A DNA stretch of 64,000 nucleotides from HXMU1420-13 sp034669965 (GTDB lineage Bacteria; Bacteroidota; Rhodothermia; Balneolales; Balneolaceae), in NCBI GenBank assembly GCA_034669965.1, contig JAXMOK010000002.1:310001-374000 (forward strand), written 5' to 3'. The notes below the pieces were generated by a model. That model saw only the letters and a program-made list of their open reading frames with translations, searched no databases and had not been told where the DNA came from. A program made the translations under genes and the position numbers. This document shows positions 47,889 to 56,701 of the stretch, piece by piece (positions within the stretch are counted from its first letter, which is position 1; each line of letters opens with the position of its first letter).

Positions 47889-48710
47889 ATGAATCTCATC
47901 CCTCTAAAAGAAATTGCCATTGAAGCTGCTTTGGCCGCCGGTAAAATCATAAAATCGTATATGGATGAGGACATCGATTTTGAGGAAAAAGCCGATGGTG
48001 GCGTGAATTATGCATCACAGGTAGTTACCAAAGTTGACAAAGAATGTGAAGATGAAATATTAAAACACCTGCTACCAACTTGTGAAACGTACGATTTGGC
48101 GTTACTTACCGAAGAAACCGAAGACGACGGCAGCAGGTTCGAGAAAGACTATTTCTGGTGCATCGATCCTATCGATGGAACGCTGGCATTCATCAACAAG
48201 CAGCCAGATTTCTCTGTTTCTATTGCCTTGGTTTCTAAAGATGGAACTCCGGTAATCGGAGTAGTTTATGATCCAAGCACCGATACACTTTATCACGGGG
48301 CAAAAGGTCAAGGCGTTTATAAAAACGATGAGCTATGGGAGATTGAAAACAAGAACAATTACCTCACATTTGTTCACGACAAATCGCTACAAGCTACTCA
48401 TCAAATTGATGATTTAGTGGAAATTTTAAATCAAACCGTAGAAAAACATGACCTGAAGCGCTTTAAAGTCATGCGAGGTGGCGGTTCGGTGTTAAACGCC
48501 ATCAACGTATTGCATCAAGCGCCGGCATGTCTTATTAAACATCCCAAAAAAGAAGTTGGCGGGGGCAGTTTGTGGGATTTCGCTGCAACGGCTTGCCTCT
48601 TTCACGAACTTGGTTTTCGAGCTAGCAATTTTGATGGAGCTCCCCTGGATCTGAATCGTAATGACAGTACCTTTATGCATCATGAGGGAGTTTACTATGC
48701 TAGTTTTTGA
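47889..48710 (+). CDS. Inositol monophosphatase-fold phosphatase (CysQ/3'(2'),5'-bisphosphate nucleotidase-like)
   Basis: 273 residues with the lithium-sensitive phosphatase signatures: ALLTEETEDD, DPIDGTLAFINKQPDFSVSIAL (metal site), and GGGSLWDFAATACLFHELG. In the family this removes a phosphate from 3'-phosphoadenosine 5'-phosphate or from inositol phosphates; which one cannot be told. It follows the kinase-like gene without gap. The last bases of the gene, including the TGA, belong to a TTTTGAG array. Confidence 0.82.
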   Translation: MNLIPLKEIAIEAALAAGKIIKSYMDEDIDFEEKADGGVNYASQVVTKVDKECEDEILKHLLPTCETYDLALLTEETEDDGSRFEKDYFWCIDPIDGTLAFINKQPDFSVSIALVSKDGTPVIGVVYDPSTDTLYHGAKGQGVYKNDELWEIENKNNYLTFVHDKSLQATHQIDDLVEILNQTVEKHDLKRFKVMRGGGSVLNAINVLHQAPACLIKHPKKEVGGGSLWDFAATACLFHELGFRASNFDGAPLDLNRNDSTFMHHEGVYYASF

Positions 48711-48774
48711 GTTTTGAGTTTTGAGTTTTGAGTTTTGAGTTTTGAGTTTTGAGTTTTGAGTTTTGAGTTTTGAG
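48705..48774. repeat. TTTTGAG heptamer array, ten perfect copies
   Basis: Ten identical TTTTGAG units in a row, 70 bases. The first unit contains the TGA stop (48708-48710) of the phosphatase gene. After it comes AAGTTAGG; the gap to 48905 holds no gene. Confidence 0.99.
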
Positions 48775-48905
48775 AAGTTAGGTGCTATTCGTTTTTCAAA
48801 ATTCTATAACACATAATTCGAGATTTCTTTTTACTTATAATCTCATCTTAAATTTCTGAGGTATTTTTTCTTTTACTTGAATGACTTCACCACCTGTATA
48901 ATCTT

Positions 48906-49619
48906 ATGTCCAATTCAAAGATACGAGCTGCCTACGATGAACTGGCTGAGAGCTATAATGCATCGATTGATCACAAACCACATAATGCCTTTTATGATCG
49001 GCCAAACACATTATCACTCTTCCCTGATGTAAAAGGTAAAACTATTCTGGACGCTGCATGCGGACCGGGAAAATATGCTGAAATCCTAATTTCCAGAGGC
49101 GCTGCTGTTACGGGAATTGACCTCAGCGAAGAAATGATCTCTCTTGCTAAAAAACGCAATCGACAAGCGGGTACGTTCTTAGTTCATGATCTTGAACATC
49201 CATTGACTTTCGTCGAAGATCAAACTTTTGACATTGTACTTTGCGCGTTGGCTATGCATTACCTGCAAGATTGGAGCGCAACCATTAGGGAATTTAACAG
49301 AGTCTTAAAACCAAAAGGTCATCTCATTCTTTCTATGGAACATCCGTTCTTCGATTATACCTATTTCAAATCGAAGCGTTATTTCGATATCGAGCCTGTT
49401 TCATGTACATGGTCTGGTTTTAGCAAACCCGTTGAAATGAACAGTTATCGAAGACCCCTTGAAGAGTGTATTCAACCATTAACGGAAAACGGTTTTTATA
49501 TTGATGCATTGGTAGAACCGAAGCCAACGAAAGAGTTTGAAAAAGCAGATCCAAAACACTTTAAAGAACTCAATGAATTTCCAGCTTTTATGTGTTTAAG
49601 TGCAATCCGAAGAGAATGA
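48906..49619 (+). CDS. Class I SAM-dependent methyltransferase
   Basis: 237 residues with motif I ILDAACGPGKYAEIL, the acidic end of strand 2 in VTGIDLSEEM, and post-I/IV patterns (FDIVLCALAMHYL, RVLKPKGHLILSMEHP). It belongs to the UbiE/COQ5-like methyltransferase group, substrate unknown. The stop overlaps the ATG of the next small gene (ATGA at 49616-49619). Confidence 0.86.
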   Translation: MSNSKIRAAYDELAESYNASIDHKPHNAFYDRPNTLSLFPDVKGKTILDAACGPGKYAEILISRGAAVTGIDLSEEMISLAKKRNRQAGTFLVHDLEHPLTFVEDQTFDIVLCALAMHYLQDWSATIREFNRVLKPKGHLILSMEHPFFDYTYFKSKRYFDIEPVSCTWSGFSKPVEMNSYRRPLEECIQPLTENGFYIDALVEPKPTKEFEKADPKHFKELNEFPAFMCLSAIRRE

Positions 49620-49894
49620 ATGATAATCCTGTTCTTACAACTATCGTGGTATTGTTTTATATACTTTTTTCGCTTTACGCCCAGCGAAGGATTTATGCTA
49701 GTGTGGTACTTACACGGAAGAGAAAACGAGTGAATACCATCCTAAGTTGGTTAATTCCATTTCTCTGGTTTCTAATTATCAAAGATATCATCGACTATCA
49801 ATCGTATACCGTTACCAAAAAACACCGAGACAGGCTTCATCGGCAAAAGTATCCAACCTACTATGAAAGCAAGAAAGGTTTCATTGCAAAGTAA
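49616..49894 (+). CDS. Small membrane protein
   Basis: 92 residues from ATG 49616 with a 4-base overlap (ATGA) with the methyltransferase gene, so translational coupling is likely. Two membrane spans (VLTTIVVLFYILFSLYA and NTILSWLIPFLWFLIIK) surround a short basic loop; the C-terminus is basic with YTVTKKHRDRLHRQKYPTYY. No family recognised. Confidence 0.62.
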   Translation: MNDNPVLTTIVVLFYILFSLYAQRRIYASVVLTRKRKRVNTILSWLIPFLWFLIIKDIIDYQSYTVTKKHRDRLHRQKYPTYYESKKGFIAK

Positions 49895-49913
49895 CACTCA
49901 CGAATAAAATGCA

Positions 49914-50294
49914 TCAACTTGAGCACTCTACGCATTTGCCTTGGATCAAAATCCTGCTTGAAAGTACTTCTCGATCTTCGATTTTTGGAATAGATACTTC
50001 GATCGAAAGACATTCCATTTTTCCGCAATTCAAACATTGAAAATGTGGGTGCACGTCGTGATGATCGTGCTTTGCGCATCCTTGGCATTTAGCGTACCAC
50101 TTCACCCCTTTGCTGCCCATAAATGAGTGCACAACGGCGTCATCTTCCAGTTTATCCAACACGCGGTAGATGGTAGTTTTATTAATCTCGGCCGACAGTC
50201 GATCGATTAATGTGGTGGTAGAAATCGCACCCGATTCTTTTTCGAACTCCTGTAGAAGTAAATCAACCGATTTTGTTATTCGTGTTATTCCCAT
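49914..50294 (-). CDS. Fur-family transcriptional regulator (Zur/Fur-like)
   Basis: 126 residues: an N-terminal winged helix (ISTTTLIDRLSAEINKTTIYRVLDKLEDD) and a metal-binding C-terminal half with HDHHDVHPHFQCLNCGKMECL and a C-terminal CVEC, so a structural zinc site is present. Short for the family. It is divergent from merC across a 79-base gap with a palindrome, TGCAACTTTGTTGCA, at 50308-50322, so it probably controls merC and itself in response to zinc or another metal. Metal specificity is inferred. Confidence 0.86.
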   Translation of the reverse strand: MGITRITKSVDLLLQEFEKESGAISTTTLIDRLSAEINKTTIYRVLDKLEDDAVVHSFMGSKGVKWYAKCQGCAKHDHHDVHPHFQCLNCGKMECLSIEVSIPKIEDREVLSSRILIQGKCVECSS

Positions 50295-50307
50295 ACCTAT
50301 ATTTTAA

Positions 50308-50322
50308 TGCAACTTTGTTGCA
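50308..50322. promoter_or_regulatory. Fur-type operator between fur-like gene and merC
   Basis: TGCAAC-TTT-GTTGCA is a perfect 15-base palindrome, 14 bases from the regulator start and about 52 bases before the merC ATG. A Fur/Zur-like site controlling both genes is inferred from position. Confidence 0.7.
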
Positions 50323-50373
50323 ATAGCAAAATTTGTGTATCTTTATTTCTTCGTTTAACACTCAAACTCGTCG

Positions 50374-50775
50374 ATGAAATTAACCATTTCTACCCCGGAT
50401 TCGTTGGGCATTATTGCCGGATCGCTTTGCATGCTTCATTGCATGGCCACGCCATTTTTATTTGTTTTGATGGCCGGTTTATCCGGAACTGAAGCAGCAG
50501 CGGGCTGGTGGATTTCCTTCAACTACTTTTTTCTGTTGATTGCATTTTTTGCAGTTTATCGTTCTGTAAAAACTACCTCTCGTTCGTTCATGAAACCATT
50601 ATTTTTGATCAGCTGGGTTGCACTGGCTTTTGTGATGATCAACGAACAATTTGTGTGGTTAGAACTCGCTGAGCTATTCTCTTATCTCATGGCTTTGCTT
50701 TTGATAGCGCTGCATCTTTACAACCGTAAGTATTGCCGATGCTCCTCCTATTCTTGCTGTGCTACTTCTAATTGA
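50374..50775 (+). CDS. MerC-domain membrane protein
   Basis: 133 residues, four membrane spans. The paired cysteines in LCMLHCMATP match MerC's metal-binding motif in span 1; a C-terminal cysteine cluster (RKYCRCSSYSCCAT) adds further thiols. MerC transports mercury in mer operons, but in this group MerC-domain proteins often sit beside Zur-type regulators without mer genes. Here a Fur-type gene is divergent, so zinc or similar transport is more likely than mercury. Confidence 0.82.
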   Translation: MKLTISTPDSLGIIAGSLCMLHCMATPFLFVLMAGLSGTEAAAGWWISFNYFFLLIAFFAVYRSVKTTSRSFMKPLFLISWVALAFVMINEQFVWLELAELFSYLMALLLIALHLYNRKYCRCSSYSCCATSN

Positions 50776-50840
50776 ATTAATAGGCATTTCACAGAGTTCA
50801 CTTCGTCGATTATAGTCTTTGGTTTAATTAACTAACGCCT

Positions 50841-50893
50841 CCTCGTGATGACCACTTTTCAATTTTTTCTTTACGCTCAATAGGTGGTTGAGC
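50841..50893. repeat. 53-bp direct repeat left of the DUF6090 pair
   Basis: Starts CCTCGTGATGACCACTTTTC. Near-identical to 52743-52796: one inserted T, AT versus AA, and one T/C difference. Part of it can fold because CCACTTTT pairs imperfectly with AGGTGG. It lies in the merC-DUF6090 gap, followed by heptamers. Confidence 0.9.
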
Positions 50894-50909
50894 CGGTCGA
50901 AGCCCCTTC

Positions 50910-50944
50910 CTCAAGTCTCATATCTCATATCTCACACCTCAACA
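50910..50944. repeat. CTCANNN heptamer array
   Basis: Five 7-base units starting CTCA: CTCAAGT, two CTCATAT, CTCACAC and CTCAACA. On the minus strand this is the NTGAGNN family. The 50776-51016 gap has no gene. Confidence 0.88.
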
Positions 50945-51016
50945 CCTATCTCTTTCTTGTATATCTAGACTTTTTTAATCACTTTAGGCTCAGCTTAAAA
51001 CGGGGTTGCACTTCTG

Positions 51017-51811
51017 ATGTTCAAAATCTTTCGACGCATTCGCCAAAATCTTCTTTCTGAAAATAAAATCACCAAGTACCTGATTTATGCTTCAGGCGAA
51101 ATTGTATTGGTGGTGATTGGCATTTTGATTGCTCTTCAGGTTAATAACTGGAACGAGACCCGAAAAGACCGCATTGCTGAAACTGCTCTTTTGCAACAAC
51201 TTCATGCTGAGTTTGAAAGCAATCTCATTCAACTCGAAGAGAAAATGATGATTCGGGATAATGCTATCTCCGGGGCATTACAACTGCTTTACTATATCGA
51301 CAATCCTCGACTTCGAGAAACAGATTCAATTTTAGTAAATCTCGGTCAGACGTTAACCGCTCCAACCTTCGATCCCATTGTAAATGATTTGATTAGCGCC
51401 GGGAGGCTACAATTACTGCAAAACAATGAACTAAAACGATTACTAAGTTCCTGGACCAGTGAAATTGTTCAGGTCAAAGAGGAAGAAAATGCGTGGAAGC
51501 AAATACGCGAAACCAGATATTTTCCTTTTTTAATCAAAGAGACATCTTTCAGGATTATTTTAAATAGTTATTTCGAATCGGGACAGTTCGATCTTCACTT
51601 GATTGACAAAGATGCATCTATCGAATTAACGCTTCATAAAAAAGAAGTGAATTTTAATGTAACTGAATTACTTGAAAATAAGGACCTGGAAGATTATTTA
51701 GCCGAATGTGCAGCCTTTCACACTGCGGCGAACAGTCAGTCTGAAATCATGAAAGAACGGATTGAAAGCATCTTATTGATCATACAATCTCAATTAGAAA
51801 GTAAGAACTGA
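51017..51811 (+). CDS. DUF6090 family membrane protein, first of a pair
   Basis: 264 residues. N-terminus FKIFRRIRQNLLSENKITKY and membrane span GEIVLVVIGILIALQVNNW are very close to the 22127 and 51811 proteins. The rest is a soluble, helical, acidic domain and is less conserved. It overlaps the next gene by one base (TGATG). Function unknown; likely membrane-anchored, with the domain exported or in the cytoplasm depending on orientation. Confidence 0.8.
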   Translation: MFKIFRRIRQNLLSENKITKYLIYASGEIVLVVIGILIALQVNNWNETRKDRIAETALLQQLHAEFESNLIQLEEKMMIRDNAISGALQLLYYIDNPRLRETDSILVNLGQTLTAPTFDPIVNDLISAGRLQLLQNNELKRLLSSWTSEIVQVKEEENAWKQIRETRYFPFLIKETSFRIILNSYFESGQFDLHLIDKDASIELTLHKKEVNFNVTELLENKDLEDYLAECAAFHTAANSQSEIMKERIESILLIIQSQLESKN

Positions 51812-52566
51812 TGCTCGCCTTCTTCCGAAAAATCCGTCAATCTCTGCTTTCTGATAGTAATTTCAGTAAGTATCTGATTTATGCGATCGGAGAAATTGTA
51901 TTGGTGGTAATAGGCATTCTGATCGCCTTGCAGATTAATAACTGGAACGAGGAAAAGAAGACCGCAGAAAACGTAAAGACTTTGCTTATTGCTTTACAAT
52001 CTGATTTGATACAAGACACTCTGTTGATCAGCGAAAGCTTGCCAGAAATAATTCGACAATACGATCTAAATGAATCCCTTAGAGCTCGTGTTGCAAGTCG
52101 GGCTGCCACTACCGATACCTTACTACACATTGTCCGTTTCGAGTTCAATCCAAACTGGGACAACCCCGTTCTGTACAACACCAATGCTTACCATAGTTTG
52201 GTGGATACCGAGTTGATCGAAAGCTTGTCGGATTCGATGAAAATGAACATCAAGAATTTTTATAACCAGAAGTTTTATTTAAACGGAATGGTGAAGGATA
52301 TCACTCAGGATTATCGTACCAAAATTCGCAATTATGTGGATACCTATACTTTTGGATCAACTGCTTTACACGATCAGGGGCCGCTTATCGATTCCCTAGT
52401 TTGGAGTAACGTTGATCTAAAAGATTTGGCTGCTAAGTATCAAGGGATGAGTAATTTCAAACGAATTGTGTTTCGATTAAGTAGAAATGATCTGGAGTAT
52501 TCACTCGAAAACTCCGAACGACTAATCGAAGAACTTGATCGATATATTGCAGAAAATCATAATTAA
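51811..52566 (+). CDS. DUF6090 family membrane protein, second of a pair
   Basis: 251 residues, starting AFFRKIRQSLLSDSNFSKYL, with the same membrane span as the previous gene (GEIVLVVIGILIALQINNW). The pair looks like a tandem duplication followed by divergence of the outer domain. The first about 50 residues are nearly identical and the remainder differs. One-base overlap with the upstream gene implies co-translation. Confidence 0.8.
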   Translation: MLAFFRKIRQSLLSDSNFSKYLIYAIGEIVLVVIGILIALQINNWNEEKKTAENVKTLLIALQSDLIQDTLLISESLPEIIRQYDLNESLRARVASRAATTDTLLHIVRFEFNPNWDNPVLYNTNAYHSLVDTELIESLSDSMKMNIKNFYNQKFYLNGMVKDITQDYRTKIRNYVDTYTFGSTALHDQGPLIDSLVWSNVDLKDLAAKYQGMSNFKRIVFRLSRNDLEYSLENSERLIEELDRYIAENHN

Positions 52567-52592
52567 CTCACAGTTATCATCTTTCTATAATT

Positions 52593-52609
52593 CCCCTCCC
52601 CCGGAGGGG
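52593..52609. repeat. GC-rich hairpin after the DUF6090 pair
   Basis: CCCCTCC (52593-52599) and GGAGGGG (52603-52609) with a CCC loop. It is followed by GCTTAAGC and GACGGGGTGG, and the last motif recurs near 28553. It may be part of a dispersed intergenic repeat. Confidence 0.65.
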
Positions 52610-52742
52610 TGTCGAGCTTAAGCGAGACGGGGTGGTTTTAATTCAACTTTGAAGTTATAGTGCCAATATTTCATTGTAAATCTGGCCTATTCCAAGAGAT
52701 CACTTCATTGATTCCTACCATCCCAATATTTTATCCTAGATG

Positions 52743-52796
52743 CCTCGTGATGACCACTTTTCAATTTTTTTCTTTACGCTCAAAAGGTGGCTGAGC
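52743..52796. repeat. 53-bp direct repeat right of the DUF6090 pair
   Basis: The second copy of the element at 50841, same orientation, about 1.9 kb apart. The pair of DUF6090 genes lies between the copies. Confidence 0.9.
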
Positions 52797-52798
52797 TT

Positions 52799-52840
52799 CT
52801 CAAAGCTCACACCTCACACCTCACTCCTGATAACTCATCA
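52799..52840. repeat. CTCANNN heptamer array overlapping the stop of the minus-strand radical SAM gene
   Basis: Six 7-base units starting CTCA or CTGA; two are CTCACAC. On the minus strand they read TGAGNNN, and the gene's own TGA stop (52821-52823) is in phase with the array, as in the 48705 array. Confidence 0.85.
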
Positions 52841-54695
52841 AAAAACTCTCTATCAATTCTTTTGGGTGACTCGTAGGCGTGATCGGGAAGTCAAACCATT
52901 CCTGTAAATCTTTCTCGAAACCGGTTCGATTTAAATAACTGTGCAAGGCATCGTTTAAGCCTTTGGTGTATTTAGGATGATCCGTACCCTCGGGATCTTC
53001 GTGCAAGAGATCATTTTGGGCAAAACCTTCAAATTCCGGTCCGGTAACGGTAATCCCGAATGCATCCGGATTTTTGCCAATCGGACTATGAACCGTAGTC
53101 GTAAACATGTGCCAGAAACCGGATTGAATACAGTCTTTCTCAAATAATTGTCGAACCACTTCCAACGAATCGATGGTTTCTTGCTGGGTTTCGGTGGGGA
53201 AACCGTACATCAAATAAGCATGAACCATAACTCCATTTCGGGAGAAGTTGTGAGTCACTCGAGTAACCTGAGCAATATCCACGCCTTTCTTCATTTTGGC
53301 GAGCAATCGATCGGAAGCCACTTCCAAGCCTCCCGTAACGGCGATACAACCTGCCTGAGCCATCAACTCGCATAACTCGTAGCTGAAGGTCTTTTCGAAG
53401 CGGATGTTCGTCCACCACGTAATTTTAACACCTCGCTCAATGAGGGCTTTCGAGAGCTGCTTCAACATGGAAGGCGGCGCGGCTTCATCCACAAAATGAA
53501 AACCGGTGATGCCCGTATCCGCCATGATTATTTCGATCTTATCCACCAATAAGTCGGCCGTGGTGTTTTGGTAATTGCCGATGTAATCGAGGCTCACATC
53601 ACAAAATGAACACTGTCGCCAGTAACAACCATGCGAAACGGTGAGTTTATTCCACCGCTTGTCGGTCCACATTCGATGCATGGGATTTACCACATCCAGA
53701 AAAGAAACGTATCTATCAAAAGGCAATCCCTGATAATTGGGTGCGGGCAGACTTTGGTGATGGTAAATCGTGTTTGGCAGATGATTTTTATACACCACTT
53801 GCTCATCTTCCAAAATATAAGTTCGTTCCAGCTCATCAACGCCGGCTTTTCCTTCGATGAATTCCAGCATTTTAAGCAGCGGACCTTCCCCATCATCGAG
53901 CGAGATAAAATCAACAATTTCAAAGATTCGGGGATCTTCTAAACTGCGTAATTCGGTGTTACAATAACCGCCACCAAAGGCTACTTTGATGTCGGGGTAA
54001 AACTGTTTGATGAATTGGGCACAACGTAAAGCCGCGAATAGATTCCCCGGAAACGGGATAGTAAATCCAACTAGATCAGGCGCTTCTTTTTGGATTTTCT
54101 CTTCCAGAATATTCAGCATTTCGTCTTCAATCAAAGTAGGCTGATATTGCAGAAACTCATCCAATTGATCGAAACTACTTGCAGAGCTTCCGATTTGCTC
54201 AGCGTATTTGGTAAAAGCGAAAAACTCATCCACATTTACTTGTATGAAGTCCCCAATTTCTTCCACGAACAGCGTACCGTAATGCTTGGCTTTATCTATG
54301 ATTCCAATCTCGCCATCCTCCCATTGGATGTTCGGATTCACTTTTTCCAATCGGTGACCAACCGGCAGGAAATCGGGCTCAAGAATCACTCGTGCAGTTT
54401 CAATATCCTGTTTTTGAAGGAAACCGATTACCGTATCAACCCGAGATATATACTGCTCCTTCATCTTAGCGATTTCAGGAAAATGGTGATTCCCCAAAAG
54501 CTCAGCTTCTTCGAAAATGGCGCGTAGAAAATCACCCGTAAAAATAGTTGTAAACAACTCGATACTCAGATCGCAATGAGAAACATGCACGTCTTTCTCT
54601 TCCAGAAATCCTTTCAGATAAGAGGTGGCCGGATAGGCAGTATTCAATTGAGTAAAAGGCGGAGTAACTAACAGAAGTTTGGATTGCATGCTCAA
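52821..54695 (-). CDS. B12-binding radical SAM protein
   Basis: 624 residues. The N-terminal half has the B12-binding type Rossmann fold (KLLLVTPPFTQLNTAYPATSYLKGF) and a later FGGGYCNTELRSL. The radical SAM motif is C-Y-W-R-Q-C-S-F-C in SHGCYWRQCSFCDVSL. No separate methyltransferase-specific C-terminal domain was recognised. The substrate is unknown. The gene is not in an operon; its 3' end carries a heptamer array. Confidence 0.78.
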   Translation of the reverse strand: MSMQSKLLLVTPPFTQLNTAYPATSYLKGFLEEKDVHVSHCDLSIELFTTIFTGDFLRAIFEEAELLGNHHFPEIAKMKEQYISRVDTVIGFLQKQDIETARVILEPDFLPVGHRLEKVNPNIQWEDGEIGIIDKAKHYGTLFVEEIGDFIQVNVDEFFAFTKYAEQIGSSASSFDQLDEFLQYQPTLIEDEMLNILEEKIQKEAPDLVGFTIPFPGNLFAALRCAQFIKQFYPDIKVAFGGGYCNTELRSLEDPRIFEIVDFISLDDGEGPLLKMLEFIEGKAGVDELERTYILEDEQVVYKNHLPNTIYHHQSLPAPNYQGLPFDRYVSFLDVVNPMHRMWTDKRWNKLTVSHGCYWRQCSFCDVSLDYIGNYQNTTADLLVDKIEIIMADTGITGFHFVDEAAPPSMLKQLSKALIERGVKITWWTNIRFEKTFSYELCELMAQAGCIAVTGGLEVASDRLLAKMKKGVDIAQVTRVTHNFSRNGVMVHAYLMYGFPTETQQETIDSLEVVRQLFEKDCIQSGFWHMFTTTVHSPIGKNPDAFGITVTGPEFEGFAQNDLLHEDPEGTDHPKYTKGLNDALHSYLNRTGFEKDLQEWFDFPITPTSHPKELIESFLMSYQE

Positions 54696-54850
54696 ATATA
54701 CGCATTAGAGAACTTTGGATTGTTGGATTTGGCTAAAAAGAAACGTCTTTGTAATGCTTCTATAAGCGCATTCTTTTGATCGGTATATCTTTAGTACATT
54801 CCTTCACAATTCTGTTCAAAAAAAAGATCAATCCGAACATAACACCATAT

Positions 54851-56539
54851 ATGAAGAACTTTGCAGTTTCCTGTTTTATTCTAATTCTAGCGATAGCATG
54901 CTCCTCACAACCTGAAACTATTATCCCCGAATGGGTACCCTATGATGAATCGGAGCAGGTTGCTGAATATGCAGAAAACGAATCCAGACGCATGCGCTAT
55001 AAGCAGATTCAATCACAAGTTTCGGATAAAAATGATCTTTGGAAAAGCATTGCCGATCAAATCAGTGATTTTAGTGAAGAAGATTATCAGCGATTAACGC
55101 CTTTCATTTATGAACAGGATATTCCAACCATTCAAGCACATGTTCAATCGGGAGATCTTAGCTACGAAGAACTAGCACAGTGGTATTTGTACAGAATTGC
55201 GAAATATGAGAACAGCAAAGAAACGATGACCAATTCGATTATCGCACTCAACCCGAATGCGGTTGAGCAAGCACGAGCCTTGGATCAAAAAAAGACTAAA
55301 ACTGATCATCCGATTTATGGCATGCCAGTCCTTTTAAAAGATAACATCAATGCTAAAGAAATGCCCACCACCGCCGGTACGTATTTACTTCGTGATAATG
55401 TTGCCGAGGATGCTTTCATCACGAAACAATTAGAGAGTCATGGCGCCATCATTTTAGGCAAAACTAATTTAAGTGAATGGGCAAATTTCTTGTTTATGGG
55501 TGGCCCTAACGGCTTTAGCGCGGTTGGCGGACAAACCTTAAATGCCTACGGTCGAGGAGTTTTTGAAACCGGTGGATCAAGCTCTGGCAGTGGAGTTGCC
55601 ATGGCAATGAACTATGCCACAGCAGCGGTTGGAACCGAAACTTCCGGTTCAATATTATCTCCATCCTCCCAAAGTTCTTTAGTCGGTTTAAAACCTACCA
55701 TCGGTTTATTGAGCAGAGGTGGAATCGTTCCACTTTCCAGCACCTTAGATACACCCGGACCTATGACTCGGTCGGTTATCGATAATGCGATTCTACTTTC
55801 TGCAATGACGGGAAAAGATTCCTCTGATCCAGTGAGTGTTAAGCAGTCTGATAATTCGGATTACATCGACATTGCAAAGAACGGAAGTTTAGAAGGAATT
55901 CGATTCGGTGTTGATACTCGGCGTTTATCGAATCCACTGTATGCCCAACAGATCGAAATAATAAAAGCCAATGGTGGAATTCCTGTTGAGTTCGATCCAA
56001 TTGAAATTGAGTTTCAAGGTTTTGGTGATATGCTCAGTGCTGACATGAGAATCGATCTTCCTGCTTATTTAGAACAATATGCTTCCGATTCAATTAAAGA
56101 ACGTACGATGAAGGAAATTGTAGATTACAATCTTGAAGACTCACTGCTAAGAATTCCTTACGGTCAGGCTAGGTTTGAAGCAGCAAGCAACGTTGAATTA
56201 TCGCCTGACGAATTAACTGAGATAAAAGAAAGATTGAATCAAGAAGCCGTACGATATTTCGAAACGCCGATGCAAGCGTTAAAGCTCGATGTGATTCTAA
56301 CCATTAACAATTGGGGAGCCGGCTATGCAGCAGCAGCAAAATATCCTTGTTTAACTGTACCAATGGGTTATACTGATGAAGGCCAACCCATGGGATTAAC
56401 GATCGTTGGTCGTCCGTTTGAAGAAGCCAAATTATTAGGCATTGGCTATGCTTTTGAACAAGCAACCCAAGCAAGAAATGCTCCTGAATTGAAGCATAGT
56501 TTTAAAACTTCTGATCCTGTCGATGAGAGTTCAAGATGA
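54851..56539 (+). CDS. Exported amidase-signature lipoprotein
   Basis: 562 residues from ATG 54851; an upstream frame adds 25 residues. The lipobox is LAIACSS. The amidase signature has catalytic lysine in PVLLKDNI, serine in GGSSSGSGVAMAM, and the nucleophile serine in GTETSGSILSPSSQSSL; the typical second serine of the Ser-Ser-Lys triad is present. It hydrolyses amide bonds in the periplasm or at the outer membrane; the substrate is unknown. Confidence 0.9.
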   Translation: MKNFAVSCFILILAIACSSQPETIIPEWVPYDESEQVAEYAENESRRMRYKQIQSQVSDKNDLWKSIADQISDFSEEDYQRLTPFIYEQDIPTIQAHVQSGDLSYEELAQWYLYRIAKYENSKETMTNSIIALNPNAVEQARALDQKKTKTDHPIYGMPVLLKDNINAKEMPTTAGTYLLRDNVAEDAFITKQLESHGAIILGKTNLSEWANFLFMGGPNGFSAVGGQTLNAYGRGVFETGGSSSGSGVAMAMNYATAAVGTETSGSILSPSSQSSLVGLKPTIGLLSRGGIVPLSSTLDTPGPMTRSVIDNAILLSAMTGKDSSDPVSVKQSDNSDYIDIAKNGSLEGIRFGVDTRRLSNPLYAQQIEIIKANGGIPVEFDPIEIEFQGFGDMLSADMRIDLPAYLEQYASDSIKERTMKEIVDYNLEDSLLRIPYGQARFEAASNVELSPDELTEIKERLNQEAVRYFETPMQALKLDVILTINNWGAGYAAAAKYPCLTVPMGYTDEGQPMGLTIVGRPFEEAKLLGIGYAFEQATQARNAPELKHSFKTSDPVDESSR

Positions 56540-56701
56540 TGATTCATTATTGTTAATTTCTTGTTGATTATTGATTCCCATCCCTAGATAAACATTTCTT
56601 ATCTCCTTGATAAACAAACTCAAAATTTCAATTGGAACATAAAATAGCTCAGACTCTTTATATAGATGTAAATACTAAATTTAAATAAGGAGATAAACAT
56701 T

